From: Salegentibacter mishustinae
GTDB lineage: Bacteria > Bacteroidota > Bacteroidia > Flavobacteriales > Flavobacteriaceae
DNA length: 64,000 bases
NCBI RefSeq assembly: GCF_002900095.1
Contig: NZ_LLKN01000003.1
Coordinates: 62,001 to 126,000 of the forward strand
Reading direction: 5' to 3'
Made by a program: the position numbers and the translations under genes. This document shows, piece after piece, positions 24,902 through 33,570 of the stretch. How positions within the stretch are numbered: the first letter of the stretch is position 1; each line of letters starts with the position of its first letter. The notes under the pieces were generated by a model, which was not told where the DNA came from, made no database searches, and saw only the letters and a list, made by a program, of their open reading frames with translations.

Positions 24902-26208
24902 ATTGGTACCCGCAGCAGCAAAATTACTCCCGCGATAAAGAAAACCACCAGGAATAAAATTGAATTTCGTACACTTCCGGTAATTTGCGCTACCACTCCA
25001 TAAAGAAACATTCCTATAACGATTCCAATTTTTTCGGCTACATCATAGAAGCTGAAATAACTTGCAGTATCTATAGCATTTTGAGGAAGCATTTTAGAAT
25101 AGGTAGACCTGGACAGGGATTGTATCCCGCCCATTACCAAACCTACTGAAGCGGCCGCTACATAAAACTGCTGCGGACTAACAATAAAAAAGGCATAACC
25201 GCAGATAGCTATCCAAATAAGGTTGATAAAGATCAGGATTTTAATGTTTCCAAACCTCACTGCTAACCTGGAAGTTAAAGTAGCACCAGCTACTGCAACT
25301 AATTGAATTAATAAAATACTAATAATTAATCCCGTAGTGGCATCCTGCTCCCCCCACTCTAGCTCTTCAATTCCAAAATAAGTAGCAATCAGCATTATGG
25401 TTTGCACCGCCATACTATAAACAAAAAAAGCAATTAAATATCTTTTAAGCTGAATGTTATGTTTAAGGGTAATCCATATCCCACGAAGTTCTCTAAATCC
25501 ATTGAAAAGCACATTTTTAGTAAATGCGGCTTTTTTATTTCCTTTAGGTAAATAAGCATAAGTGTATTGGCTAAAACCAATCCACCAAACTCCTGTTAAA
25601 ACAAAAGATAAACGTGTGGGTAAGGCTTCACTTTCAAAACCAAAAGCCTCGTAATTCAAGATCATTACCAGGCAAATGATTAACAAAATCACACTACCAA
25701 TATATCCCAAAGAAAATCCCTGCGCACTAACCTTATCCTGTTGTTCTGGAAAAGCAATATCGGGCAGATAGGAATTATAAAAAACCAAACTGGCCCAAAA
25801 ACCTATAAGGGCAAGAAAATAACAGAGTAAACCAAACCACAGGTATTCAAGGTTGAACCAAAAAAGACCAATACAGGATAATGCTCCTAAATAACAGAAA
25901 AACTTTAGGAAATTCTTCTTATTACCTACATAATCGGCAATTCCCGATAAAAACGGACTTAAAATAGAAACCACCAAAAAGGCGGCTGCCGTGACATAAC
26001 TTATCAAAGAATCGTTATTGAAGCTTATTCCCAAAAAATCTACAGTATCATCCAGAATAGTACCGTCTTCATCTTTTATTATAGTAAGAGCGCCATAGAA
26101 AATAGGAAAAATAGCTGATGAAATAACAAGGCTGTAAACCGAATTTGCCCAATCATAAAAAGCCCAGGCACGTACTAATTTTTTATGCCCTTTGGGAAGT
26201 ACCTTCAT
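24871..26208 (-). CDS. UMF1 family MFS transporter
   Basis: A transporter of 445 residues with about twelve hydrophobic helices. The N-terminal motif R-A-W-A-F-Y-D-W-A-N-S-V-Y-S-L-V and the later G-F-W-A-S-L-V-F-Y-N-S-Y-L-P-D-I are the signatures of the UMF1/Atg22-like family. Bacterial members are inner-membrane carriers with unassigned substrates; the yeast relative exports amino acids from the vacuole. It is a single gene, convergent with the ECF sigma operon. The terminator of that operon overlaps its 3' coding end. Confidence 0.9.
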   Translation of the reverse strand: MKVLPKGHKKLVRAWAFYDWANSVYSLVISSAIFPIFYGALTIIKDEDGTILDDTVDFLGISFNNDSLISYVTAAAFLVVSILSPFLSGIADYVGNKKNFLKFFCYLGALSCIGLFWFNLEYLWFGLLCYFLALIGFWASLVFYNSYLPDIAFPEQQDKVSAQGFSLGYIGSVILLIICLVMILNYEAFGFESEALPTRLSFVLTGVWWIGFSQYTYAYLPKGNKKAAFTKNVLFNGFRELRGIWITLKHNIQLKRYLIAFFVYSMAVQTIMLIATYFGIEELEWGEQDATTGLIISILLIQLVAVAGATLTSRLAVRFGNIKILIFINLIWIAICGYAFFIVSPQQFYVAAASVGLVMGGIQSLSRSTYSKMLPQNAIDTASYFSFYDVAEKIGIVIGMFLYGVVAQITGSVRNSILFLVVFFIAGVILLLRVPIKNPATKDRI

Positions 26209-26241
26209 TTATACCGGTTTTTTGTAGAGCCCTAAAAATAG

Positions 26242-26269
26242 AAAAAGCTGCCTTAAAAGACAGCTTTTT
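26242..26269 (-). terminator. Terminator of the M48 peptidase gene
   Basis: Arms AAAAAGCTG and CAGCTTTTT around CCTTAAAAGA, 20 bases or so after the peptidase stop. The stem repeats the AGCTG/CAGCT theme also found in hairpins at 18967 and 47754. Confidence 0.75.
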
Positions 26270-26291
26270 CATATAATTTCTAGGTTATATT

Positions 26292-27113
26292 CTAATTATA
26301 ACTTGTAACCCCATATTTCTTGGCTTCAGCCTTAGCTTCTGGTGCCCATTTTTGCAAGTTGTTAATCCTTGTTTGGTTAGACGGGTGAGTACTCAAAAAC
26401 TCCGGTGGAGCCTGGCCATCACTTTGGGCAGCCATTCTTCTCCATAGATCGGCAGCTTCATCGGGATCGTAACCGGCAATTGCCATTAAAGTTAAGCCTA
26501 TCCTATCGGCCTCGGTTTCGTGGCTACGGCTAAAAGGTAACATCACTCCTAATTGCGTTCCCAAACCATAAGCTTGTGCAAAAATTTGTTGAGTTTCCTG
26601 GCTTCTTCCGCTAACGGCTACAGAACCGGCTACAGCACCAAGTTGCTGCAATTGTGCAGCACTCATTCTTTGCGCACCGTGATCTGCAAGGGCGTGCGCA
26701 ATTTCGTGAGCCATTACTACGGCTACACCAGTTTCTGTTTCAGCTACGGGTAAAATTCCGGTGTAGAAAACTATTTTTCCGCCGGGCATTGCAAATGCAT
26801 TTACTGCATCGTCTTTTACCAGGTTATATTCCCATCTAAAATCTTCTAGAAAACCCTGGTAACCATTCGCGTTTAAATATCTTTCGGCAGCAGTTTCTAT
26901 TTTATTACCTACTCGCTTAATCATTTGCGATTCAGCAGTTCCGGTTACCACTTCATTTTCAGATAAAAACTGATCGTATTGCTCAAAGGAGCTGGGAAAT
27001 AATTGATCGTTAGAAACAAAATTTAAATTCTTTTCTCCAGTAAAAGGATTGGTTTTACATGCCACTACGAGCAGTAAAACAGCCACAATACTAATTGATT
27101 TTTTAAGTTTCAT
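26292..27113 (-). CDS. M48 family metallopeptidase, lipoprotein
   Basis: A predicted lipoprotein of 273 residues (lipobox V-V-A-C, Cys at 19) in the BepA/LoiP-like M48 family. The zinc motif H-E-I-A-H is in V-V-M-A-H-E-I-A-H-A-L-A-D-H at about residues 129-142, and the third ligand is the Glu in R-S-H-E-T-E-A-D-R (about 195-203). It is probably attached to the outer membrane on the periplasmic side and involved in quality control of outer-membrane proteins. Single gene with its own terminator. Confidence 0.92.
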   Translation of the reverse strand: MKLKKSISIVAVLLLVVACKTNPFTGEKNLNFVSNDQLFPSSFEQYDQFLSENEVVTGTAESQMIKRVGNKIETAAERYLNANGYQGFLEDFRWEYNLVKDDAVNAFAMPGGKIVFYTGILPVAETETGVAVVMAHEIAHALADHGAQRMSAAQLQQLGAVAGSVAVSGRSQETQQIFAQAYGLGTQLGVMLPFSRSHETEADRIGLTLMAIAGYDPDEAADLWRRMAAQSDGQAPPEFLSTHPSNQTRINNLQKWAPEAKAEAKKYGVTSYN

Positions 27114-27300
27114 GTTTATTGGTTTAGTTTTGTTAAAATTACAAAAGCCTTCAAAGCCTGCTTATTGTTTTAAGCATCATTTAACAAATAATAGGTTTTC
27201 AAAAATGATACCATAAAACAAAAACTCCTTTAGAAAGAGACGACTCAGGGGTGGTATGCATTCAGGAAATACGTAAATTGCACGTTCTTACCTTGAAAAA

Positions 27301-28170
27301 ATGAATCAGCAAAAAAAAGATCAAATCCCTGTACAAAGATTATTGGTACCTAATTATATAAGGTATACTGGAAAAGTACTTTCAAAACTTTCCCCTTTCG
27401 TGGCTAGCAGATTTGCCGCCCAGCTTTTCTTAACTCCGTTTAAATACAAGCTTCCAGAGCGGGAGAAGAATATGGACGAGCTTTCTAAACAATATCGTCT
27501 TACCATTCCTAAAACCAGTCGGGAAATTGTAGTATACGAATTTGGCAAAAGCAACAAGAAGATCTTATTGGTTCACGGCTGGAGCGGTCGTGGAACGCAA
27601 TTAGCTAAAATTGCGGAGGCACTCAAAGATAAGGGATACAGTACTGTTAGTTTTGATGCACCCGCACATGGGAAAGCCCCGGGCCAAAAAAGTATGATGC
27701 TCGATTTTATTGACGCTGTGCAAATTTTAGACGAAAAATATGGTCCTTTTGAAGCCGTAATTGGGCATTCTTTAGGTGGAATGGCGACGCTGCGAGCGGC
27801 GAAAGAAGGTTTAAAAGCAAAGAAACTTGTAATAATAGGTACTGCGAATAGCATCACGCATATAACCCGTGATTTTGCAAAAAACCTAAAAATGAATAGA
27901 AAAGTGGCCGATAAAATGAAAGCGCACTTTGACAAGAAATTTGATATTGATCTGGATAGTTATTCAGGGGCGATTTCAGCTAAAGACGTCTCAACTCCTA
28001 CCCTGGTTATCCACGATAAAAATGATGTAGATGTTGAAATATCTTCTGCTTATGATATTGATGAGGCACTTGAAAACAGTGAACTTTACACTACCAAAGG
28101 TTTGGGACATCGTCGCATCTTAGGCGATCCTGAGGTAATTAACAAAATCACAACGTTCATCGCGGTATAA
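27301..28170 (+). CDS. Alpha/beta hydrolase
   Basis: A hydrolase of 289 residues. The oxyanion motif L-V-H-G-W-S-G-R-G is at about 91-99; the nucleophile elbow G-H-S-L-G-G-M-A at about 156-163 provides the serine; an Asp in H-D-K-N-D-V-D near 240 and a C-terminal His (G-L-G-H-R-R) complete the triad. No signal peptide. It has no operon partner; msrB follows after about 100 bases. Substrate cannot be deduced. Confidence 0.88.
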   Translation: MNQQKKDQIPVQRLLVPNYIRYTGKVLSKLSPFVASRFAAQLFLTPFKYKLPEREKNMDELSKQYRLTIPKTSREIVVYEFGKSNKKILLVHGWSGRGTQLAKIAEALKDKGYSTVSFDAPAHGKAPGQKSMMLDFIDAVQILDEKYGPFEAVIGHSLGGMATLRAAKEGLKAKKLVIIGTANSITHITRDFAKNLKMNRKVADKMKAHFDKKFDIDLDSYSGAISAKDVSTPTLVIHDKNDVDVEISSAYDIDEALENSELYTTKGLGHRRILGDPEVINKITTFIAV

Positions 28171-28268
28171 TCTTTGTACTTTTAAAATAAAAAACCATAA
28201 AAGATATTTAATAATGGCAATACAACCATATTAAAAAATCTGTTTGGAAAAATTAAATTTTAAAAGCA

Positions 28269-28763
28269 ATGAAAAAGATACTACCGTTTTTACTGGCCGT
28301 TTTTATTATTAGCTGCCAGGGTAATGCCCAAAAAGATCAAAAAGAAGGAAAGGAAAAACAAGAAGAATTTGAAGTTTCTAAAACTGAAGAGGAGTGGAAA
28401 GCAGAATTAACCGATGCTGAATACCGAGTTTTGAGAAAAGCTGCCACCGAACCATCGTTCTCTAGTCCTTTAAATGATATAAAAGAACCCGGAACTTTTG
28501 TTTGCGCTGCCTGCGGAAATGAATTATACGAAACCGAACACAAATTTATGAGCGGTACAGGCTGGCCAAGTTTTGACCGCGCCATTGAAGGCGGAGTTGC
28601 TTATGGTACCGATTCTAAATTAGGCTATCAAAGAAACGAAGTACACTGTGCACGCTGTGGCGGGCATTTGGGTCACGTTTTTGACGATGGGCCGAGAGAA
28701 ACCACCGGAAAAAGACATTGCATTAATGGAATAGCAATGGATTTTGAACCAAAAGAAAAATAA
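28269..28763 (+). CDS. msrB: Peptide-methionine (R)-S-oxide reductase MsrB, lipoprotein
   Basis: A lipoprotein of 164 residues (lipobox I-S-C, Cys at about 16) with a complete MsrB domain. Zinc-binding CxxC pairs are at 79/82 and 127/130, and the catalytic Cys is 151 in R-H-C-I-N. The usual resolving-Cys position in S-G-T-G-W-P-S-F is Thr97 rather than Cys, so this enzyme must be recycled through another cysteine or an external reductant. It would repair methionine-R-sulfoxide in periplasmic proteins. A second MsrB gene follows 60 bases downstream, making a tandem pair. Confidence 0.93.
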   Translation: MKKILPFLLAVFIISCQGNAQKDQKEGKEKQEEFEVSKTEEEWKAELTDAEYRVLRKAATEPSFSSPLNDIKEPGTFVCAACGNELYETEHKFMSGTGWPSFDRAIEGGVAYGTDSKLGYQRNEVHCARCGGHLGHVFDDGPRETTGKRHCINGIAMDFEPKEK

Positions 28764-28822
28764 GATTTTCGCCGGAGTTTATCCCGATTTTAAACGGGAC
28801 GGAAATGACTAAAAATTTTAAA

Positions 28823-29215
28823 ATGAAGAAATACAGTATAGAAAAACCTGAAACCGAATGGAAAGAACAACTTTCTGAAGAACAATTTCGGGTATTAAGA
28901 AAAAAAGGCACTGAAGCACCACATACCGGCAAATACAATATGCATTTTGAAGATGGAGAATATTTTTGCGCTGGTTGTGGGGAAAAACTTTTTGAGAGCG
29001 TAGCAAAATTTGACAGTGGCTGTGGCTGGCCAAGTTTTGATAAAGCCATAGAAGGAAAAGTAGAATATGTACAGGATAAAACCTTTGGAATGATAAGAAC
29101 CGAAATTCTTTGCGCTAATTGCGGCGGCCATCTTGGCCACGTTTTTGATGATGGTCCTACCGATACCGGCCAGCGCTATTGCGTAAATTCCGCAAGTATT
29201 AATTTTAATAAATAA
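28823..29215 (+). CDS. msrB: Peptide-methionine (R)-S-oxide reductase MsrB, cytosolic
   Basis: A MsrB of 130 residues from ATG 28823; an upstream in-frame ATG at 28805 adds six residues. It has no signal peptide. Zinc CxxC pairs are visible in C-A-G-C-G and C-A-N-C-G, the catalytic Cys is 120 in R-Y-C-V-N, and the resolving Cys is 67 in S-G-C-G-W-P-S-F. It is therefore a canonical two-cysteine enzyme for cytosolic methionine-R-sulfoxide, reduced by thioredoxin, in contrast to the lipoprotein paralogue upstream. The pair probably arose by duplication. Confidence 0.94.
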   Translation: MKKYSIEKPETEWKEQLSEEQFRVLRKKGTEAPHTGKYNMHFEDGEYFCAGCGEKLFESVAKFDSGCGWPSFDKAIEGKVEYVQDKTFGMIRTEILCANCGGHLGHVFDDGPTDTGQRYCVNSASINFNK

Positions 29216-29234
29216 CAACCTAACACCTATAATT

Positions 29235-29801
29235 ATGAAAAGAATATTTTCAATTTTATTTATGACAACCTTTTTATTCACCGCTTGTTCTTCCAATGAT
29301 GGAGAACGTGGACCACAAGGGCCTCCAGGCCCACAAGGCCCTGCCGGTGAAGACGGACTAATTGGAACCACCATAGAGTTTGAGGGGATAGATTTTACAG
29401 AAGCAAATGACTATATGGCTTTGATAAATTTCGACGAGAATGGTGTTGAAGTTTTTGAATCTGATGCGGTGCTTGTATATCTGAAAGTTGGCGAAGATGG
29501 TACGGCCGATGGCTTACCGGTTGAAGTTTTTAGACAACTACCACAAACCTATTACGTAGAAGACGGAGAAGTTCAATATAATTTTGATTACACCTTTTTT
29601 GATGTGAATATCTTTATGGATGGCACAGCAGACTTTTCTAATCTAGATTCTTCTTTCACAGAAGATCAGGTAATCAGAATAGTAATTGTTCCTGCCGGTT
29701 TTGCCGAAACTACCGGTGTTGATGTTGCAAGCTACAAAGCGGTAATGAACGCTTTAGATTTAAAGGAAAGCGATGTAAAAAAAGTAAAAGTGACTAAATA
29801 A
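29235..29801 (+). CDS. Collagen-like lipoprotein
   Basis: A lipoprotein of 188 residues with lipobox F-T-A-C (Cys at 16) followed by a short run of about six Gly-X-Y triplets (G-E-R-G-P-Q-G-P-P-G-P-Q and so on, about residues 22-43) and a globular C-terminal domain of about 145 residues. The collagen segment may form a short trimeric stalk on the outer membrane; the C-terminal domain is unrecognised but of a type often found behind such stalks in Flavobacteria. It follows the msrB pair after 19 bases and precedes a terminator. Confidence 0.78.
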   Translation: MKRIFSILFMTTFLFTACSSNDGERGPQGPPGPQGPAGEDGLIGTTIEFEGIDFTEANDYMALINFDENGVEVFESDAVLVYLKVGEDGTADGLPVEVFRQLPQTYYVEDGEVQYNFDYTFFDVNIFMDGTADFSNLDSSFTEDQVIRIVIVPAGFAETTGVDVASYKAVMNALDLKESDVKKVKVTK

Positions 29802-29832
29802 ATCATTTTACTCTAAGGATAATTTTTTAAGG

Positions 29833-29866
29833 CCTCACAGGAATTTCTGAACCTGTGAGGTTTTTT
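29833..29866 (+). terminator. Terminator after the collagen-like lipoprotein gene
   Basis: Arms CCTCACAGG and CCTGTGAGG around AATTTCTGAA, then TTTTTT. Confidence 0.88.
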
Positions 29867-30041
29867 ATTTACTCCAAAAAAACAAAATAAATAATCGCCT
29901 CTTGCCTTTTATTCTATTCACATTTTCACTGCTATCATACTCCTAACGAAAACTTTTCAGTTTAAGCGATTATTCCTTAAATTCGCAACTTCACTCGCTA
30001 AGCGAGATATGATTTATTAAGCCTAATAAAAATTTCCGAAT

Positions 30042-31433
30042 ATGAGTAAATACGATATCATTGTTTTAGGTAGTGGCCCTGGAGGTTACGTAACCGCAAT
30101 TAGAGCATCACAATTAGGATTTAAAACCGCAATTGTGGAAAAAGAAAGCCTTGGGGGTGTTTGTTTAAACTGGGGATGTATCCCAACTAAAGCACTGCTG
30201 AAAAGTGCCGAGGTTTTTGATTACCTAAAACATGCCGAAGATTATGGATTAAGCCTTGAAAAAGCTGATAAAGATTTTTCAAAAGTCGTTAAGCGTAGTC
30301 GCGATGTTGCTGCTGGAATGAGCAAAGGTGTTCAATTCTTAATGAAGAAAAATAAAATTGATGTCATTGAAGGTTTCGGAAAATTAAAGTCCGGCAAAAA
30401 AATCGCTGTGACCGATAAAAATGATAAAACTAAAGAATACGAGGCAGACAATATTATTGTGGCTACCGGAGCTCGTTCTCGTGAATTACCAAACCTTAAG
30501 CAGGATGGTAAAAAAGTAATTGGTTACCGTGAGGCAATGACGCTAGAAAAACAACCAAAATCTATGATCGTGGTTGGTTCTGGTGCTATTGGAGTTGAGT
30601 TTGCTCATTTCTATAATGCCATGGGAACAGATGTTACTGTGGTAGAATTTTTGCCAAATGTAGTGCCTTTGGAAGATGAAGAAATCTCCAAACAATTTGA
30701 GCGCAGCATCAAAAAAGCCGGAATTAAGGTAATGACCAATTCATCGGTAGAAAGTGTAGATACTTCAGGGAAAACTGTTAAAGCTAAGGTGAAAACCAAA
30801 AAGGGCGAAGAAACGCTTGAAGCAGATGTGGTACTTTCTGCAGTTGGAATTAAAACCAATATTGAAAATATAGGACTTGAAGATCTAAAGATCAAGACCG
30901 AAAAGGATAAAATTGTTGTAGACGATTTTTATAAAACTAATGTAGACGGAATATACGCCATTGGAGATGTAGTTCACGGCCCAGCCCTTGCTCACGTTGC
31001 TTCTGCAGAAGGAATTCTTTGTGTAGAAAAAATAAAAGGAATGGATGTAGAGCCACTTGATTATGGAAACATCCCTGGTTGTACTTATGCTACGCCTGAA
31101 ATCGCTTCTGTTGGAATGACTGAAAAGCAAGCTAAAGAAGCTGGTTATGAGATTAAAGTAGGTAAATTCCCCTTCTCTGCTTCAGGTAAAGCAAAGGCCG
31201 CAGGAAAGTCGGAAGGATTTGTAAAAGTGATCTTTGATGCCAAATATGGCGAATGGTTAGGTTGCCATATGATTGGTGCCGGAGTTACCGATATGATCGC
31301 TGAAGCTGTACTTGGACGTAAGTTGGAAACTACAGGACACGAAGTATTAAAAGCGGTTCACCCTCACCCAACAATGAGTGAAGCGGTAATGGAAGCCGTT
31401 GCTGCTGCATATGATGAAGTAATTCATATTTAA
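30042..31433 (+). CDS. lpdA: Dihydrolipoyl dehydrogenase
   Basis: An E3 flavoprotein of 463 residues: FAD-binding G-S-G-P-G-G-Y at about 10-16, redox disulfide Cys41/Cys46 in G-G-V-C-L-N-W-G-C-I-P-T-K, NAD-binding G-S-G-A-I-G-V-E near 180, and the C-terminal dimer domain with H-P-H-P-T-M-S-E-A, whose His is catalytic in the partner subunit. It reoxidises lipoamide in pyruvate, 2-oxoglutarate or branched-chain dehydrogenase complexes. No E1 or E2 gene is nearby. A small palindrome, CTCGCTAAGCGAG, lies about 36 bases upstream. Confidence 0.95.
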   Translation: MSKYDIIVLGSGPGGYVTAIRASQLGFKTAIVEKESLGGVCLNWGCIPTKALLKSAEVFDYLKHAEDYGLSLEKADKDFSKVVKRSRDVAAGMSKGVQFLMKKNKIDVIEGFGKLKSGKKIAVTDKNDKTKEYEADNIIVATGARSRELPNLKQDGKKVIGYREAMTLEKQPKSMIVVGSGAIGVEFAHFYNAMGTDVTVVEFLPNVVPLEDEEISKQFERSIKKAGIKVMTNSSVESVDTSGKTVKAKVKTKKGEETLEADVVLSAVGIKTNIENIGLEDLKIKTEKDKIVVDDFYKTNVDGIYAIGDVVHGPALAHVASAEGILCVEKIKGMDVEPLDYGNIPGCTYATPEIASVGMTEKQAKEAGYEIKVGKFPFSASGKAKAAGKSEGFVKVIFDAKYGEWLGCHMIGAGVTDMIAEAVLGRKLETTGHEVLKAVHPHPTMSEAVMEAVAAAYDEVIHI

Positions 31434-31455
31434 GAAGCATATATTTTAAAAATTA

Positions 31456-31490
31456 AAATCCCCGAAGCATTATTGTTTCGGGGATTTTTT
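31456..31490 (+). terminator. Terminator of lpdA
   Basis: Arms AAAATCCCCGAA and TTCGGGGATTTT, loop of about ten bases, then T. Confidence 0.9.
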
Positions 31491-31506
31491 ATTCGTTAAG
31501 CCTTTA

Positions 31507-31593
31507 GTTACGAACGTAGTGAAGTAATCTCTAAAAAAATATCCACTGATCATGCTTAGATTGCCAAGTGGGCTATCGCCATTTCGCAATGAC
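31507..31593. repeat. Degenerate copy of a GTCATTGCGA-type intergenic repeat
   Basis: Read on the minus strand the segment begins GTCATTGCGA, passes through GGCAATCTAAGC, and ends in AGAGATTACTTCACTACG. This resembles the widespread Bacteroidetes repeat in which GTCATTGCGAG and GAGATTGCTTCG segments form the two ends of a dyad. Here it is decayed and lies between lpdA and the Dph6-like gene. Confidence 0.5.
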
Positions 31594-31621
31594 ACGAATT
31601 GTATGTTTACTATTTAACAAA

Positions 31622-32347
31622 TTATTCCCACAACAAATCACAGTACATAAAACTGGTATCCCATGATTTTTGATCGTCACTAAAACAATTGTCTTCTGAT
31701 TCTTTAGCAGGTTTATACGATTTCTCTACCAGCTCTCCTATTTTAAAATCTATGGGCTTTTTAAAGATTGGACCATCGAAAACGAAGGTATGAAATTCTC
31801 CATTTTCGCCGCAAGGATCCACGTCTTCCGGTAAATCGTTTAAAAAATCTTTATCCAGCATTCTTCCACAGAAAGATCTATCGAGTTTATTGGTATTTAC
31901 ACATACCACAATCGCTTTAAATCCTTCGCTTATAAATTCTTCTAAGAGTTTTTCTGTACTTTGTTTCCAAAGTGGAAAAACTGCTTTCAAACCAATTCCC
32001 TCCAGGTGTTTTTCACGGTAACGCTTCAAATCTTCCAGGAAAATATCACCAAAAACACTATGGGTAAAACCTTCATTTAAAAGTTTATTGGTTTCCATCT
32101 CCATCACCTTATTATACTCCTCCATTGAAACTTCCCCGTGCAATCTAATTTGATGAAGCGGTAAACCAATATTTTCAGCTTGTTTAATAAGTAATTCAGT
32201 TCTGATTCCGTGCATAGAAATTCGCTTAAATACGGTATTAACGGTGGTCACTATTTTTTCTACCGAATACTCGCTATCCTGCTGAAGCTTATATAAGGAC
32301 ATAGCTGCGTCTTTACCACTACTCCAATTTAGATAGGCTTTTTTCAT
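31622..32347 (-). CDS. Dph6-related ATP pyrophosphatase
   Basis: A protein of 241 residues with the N-type ATP-pyrophosphatase P-loop W-S-S-G-K-D-A-A-M at about 8-16 and a later G-D-I-F-L-E-D-L-K-R-Y-R and C-G-E-N-G-E-F-H-T, which define the diphthine-ammonia ligase (Dph6) family. True diphthamide synthesis is a eukaryotic and archaeal pathway, so the bacterial substrate is unknown; an adenylating amidation reaction is the likeliest chemistry. It is the downstream neighbour of aroQ on the same strand, about 80 bases away. Confidence 0.85.
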   Translation of the reverse strand: MKKAYLNWSSGKDAAMSLYKLQQDSEYSVEKIVTTVNTVFKRISMHGIRTELLIKQAENIGLPLHQIRLHGEVSMEEYNKVMEMETNKLLNEGFTHSVFGDIFLEDLKRYREKHLEGIGLKAVFPLWKQSTEKLLEEFISEGFKAIVVCVNTNKLDRSFCGRMLDKDFLNDLPEDVDPCGENGEFHTFVFDGPIFKKPIDFKIGELVEKSYKPAKESEDNCFSDDQKSWDTSFMYCDLLWE

Positions 32348-32427
32348 GTTTTGAATTTAAGGCATCACAGGTTTATAATCAACTCCCTGTAAGTTCCAAT
32401 TTTTGCTTCCAGCATCATGCGGTTTCT

Positions 32428-32850
32428 TTACTTTTCGTTTAAAAAACTCTGAATTGCAAGATCATATCCCAATAATCCAAACCCAAGAATTACTCCTTTA
32501 GCATTCGGTGCGATATAAGATTTGTGCCTAAACTCTTCCCGGGCATGGGTATTGGAAATATGTACTTCTACTACCGGAGTTTTTATGCCTTTAACGGCAT
32601 CTGCCATACCAATTGAGGTGTGTGTATACGCTGCGGCGTTTAAAACAATTCCATCAAAATCCTGGTCGGCTTTGTGAAGTTCGTCAATGAGCTCGCCTTC
32701 TATATTACTTTGAAAATAAGAAAGCTCTGTATTTTTGAATTTAAACTGAAGTTCAGAAAAATAAGTCTCAAAACTTTTATTTCCGTAGGTTTCGGGCTCA
32801 CGGGTTCCTAATAAATTAAGATTAGGGCCGTTGATGATCATTATCTTCAT
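32428..32850 (-). CDS. aroQ: Type II 3-dehydroquinate dehydratase
   Basis: A protein of 140 residues started at ATG 32850, giving M-K-I-M-I-I-N-G-P-N-L-N-L-L-G; a longer frame from 32952 adds 34 residues that run through the upstream terminator. The N-G-P-N-L-N-L-L-G-x-R-E motif, the lid tyrosine in E-T-Y-G, N-A-A-A-Y-T-H-T-S and the catalytic-region H-I-S-N-x-x-A-R-E-x-F-R are all present. It dehydrates 3-dehydroquinate to 3-dehydroshikimate in aromatic amino acid synthesis as a dodecamer. Confidence 0.95.
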   Translation of the reverse strand: MKIMIINGPNLNLLGTREPETYGNKSFETYFSELQFKFKNTELSYFQSNIEGELIDELHKADQDFDGIVLNAAAYTHTSIGMADAVKGIKTPVVEVHISNTHAREEFRHKSYIAPNAKGVILGFGLLGYDLAIQSFLNEK

Positions 32851-32908
32851 TATATACCGATTAGCTGGTTGTCCCTGTAAAGGTAAAAATAAGATATACT
32901 TAAAGCAT

Positions 32909-32964
32909 AAAAAAACCTTCAGAAAAACGAACATTCCTTTTTGGAAGCTCAAATTCTCTGAAGG
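32909..32964 (-). terminator. Terminator of the outer-membrane barrel gene
   Basis: Outer arms CCTTCAGA (32916-32923) and TCTGAAGG (32957-32964) enclose a second small hairpin TTCC-TTTTT-GGAA; on the minus strand a T run follows. Confidence 0.7.
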
Positions 32965-32988
32965 GTCGTTTTGGTTGGCTAATTGTAT

Positions 32989-33483
32989 CTATAATCCAAA
33001 TTCAATTCCCGCATTTATAGCAGCGAAGCTACCGCCGTCTACACTAATTCCCGTATAAGAAAGTATGAGACCAATTTTTCCGAAGTTGAATCCTGCTTGC
33101 GGTTTGTAATAGAATCCACCATCATTACCATCATTAAGCCCAACGGCGTATCCTAGATCGGCACCAAAGAAGAAACCTCTTACTAAGGAAACTCGCCCGG
33201 AAGCTGCGATTGGCAGAAATGATGGATCATCAATTTCAAAATCGCCAAACTCACTATCTATATCCTCTATAAAAAACCGGGTATAACCCACTTTAGGTCC
33301 AACATAGAGCATATCGGCCACGCCCACCATATAGGCTAGATCTGCACCAAGTTGGAAATTGCTAACTTCTTCGATATCTCCTACGGGTAAACCAATGTTG
33401 GCACCAACCCGCAATCCGCTTTGAGCTTGTGAGGCAGCGATTCCTAATAATGTAAAACAAAAAATAAGTACTAGTCGTTTCAT
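32989..33483 (-). CDS. Outer membrane beta-barrel protein
   Basis: An exported protein of 164 residues with a signal peptide (cleavage near S-Q-A-Q, about 20) and alternating hydrophobic and polar strands with Gly-rich turns. It ends in strands and the C-terminal aromatic/Leu pattern A-G-I-E-F-G-L of small porin-family (OmpA-like) barrels. It is presumably a small structural barrel without a known substrate. The gene lies downstream of another barrel gene on the same strand, with a terminator between. Confidence 0.8.
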   Translation of the reverse strand: MKRLVLIFCFTLLGIAASQAQSGLRVGANIGLPVGDIEEVSNFQLGADLAYMVGVADMLYVGPKVGYTRFFIEDIDSEFGDFEIDDPSFLPIAASGRVSLVRGFFFGADLGYAVGLNDGNDGGFYYKPQAGFNFGKIGLILSYTGISVDGGSFAAINAGIEFGL

Positions 33484-33570
33484 AATTATACATTTTTGGT
33501 TACTTACCTAAAGATATTACAAATAGCAATTAACAATCACTATATTAAACAAATACAGGATTTCAAGTAT

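Noticed and set aside
28895-29374. Minus-strand ORF rich in Gly-Pro opposite the collagen-like gene
   Set aside because: It is the reverse reading of the Gly-X-Y codons and of msrB; it overlaps two well-supported genes.
29994-30006. CTCGCTAAGCGAG palindrome before lpdA as an operator
   Set aside because: Six-base arms with one-base centre and no promoter boxes in register; too weak to list as a site.
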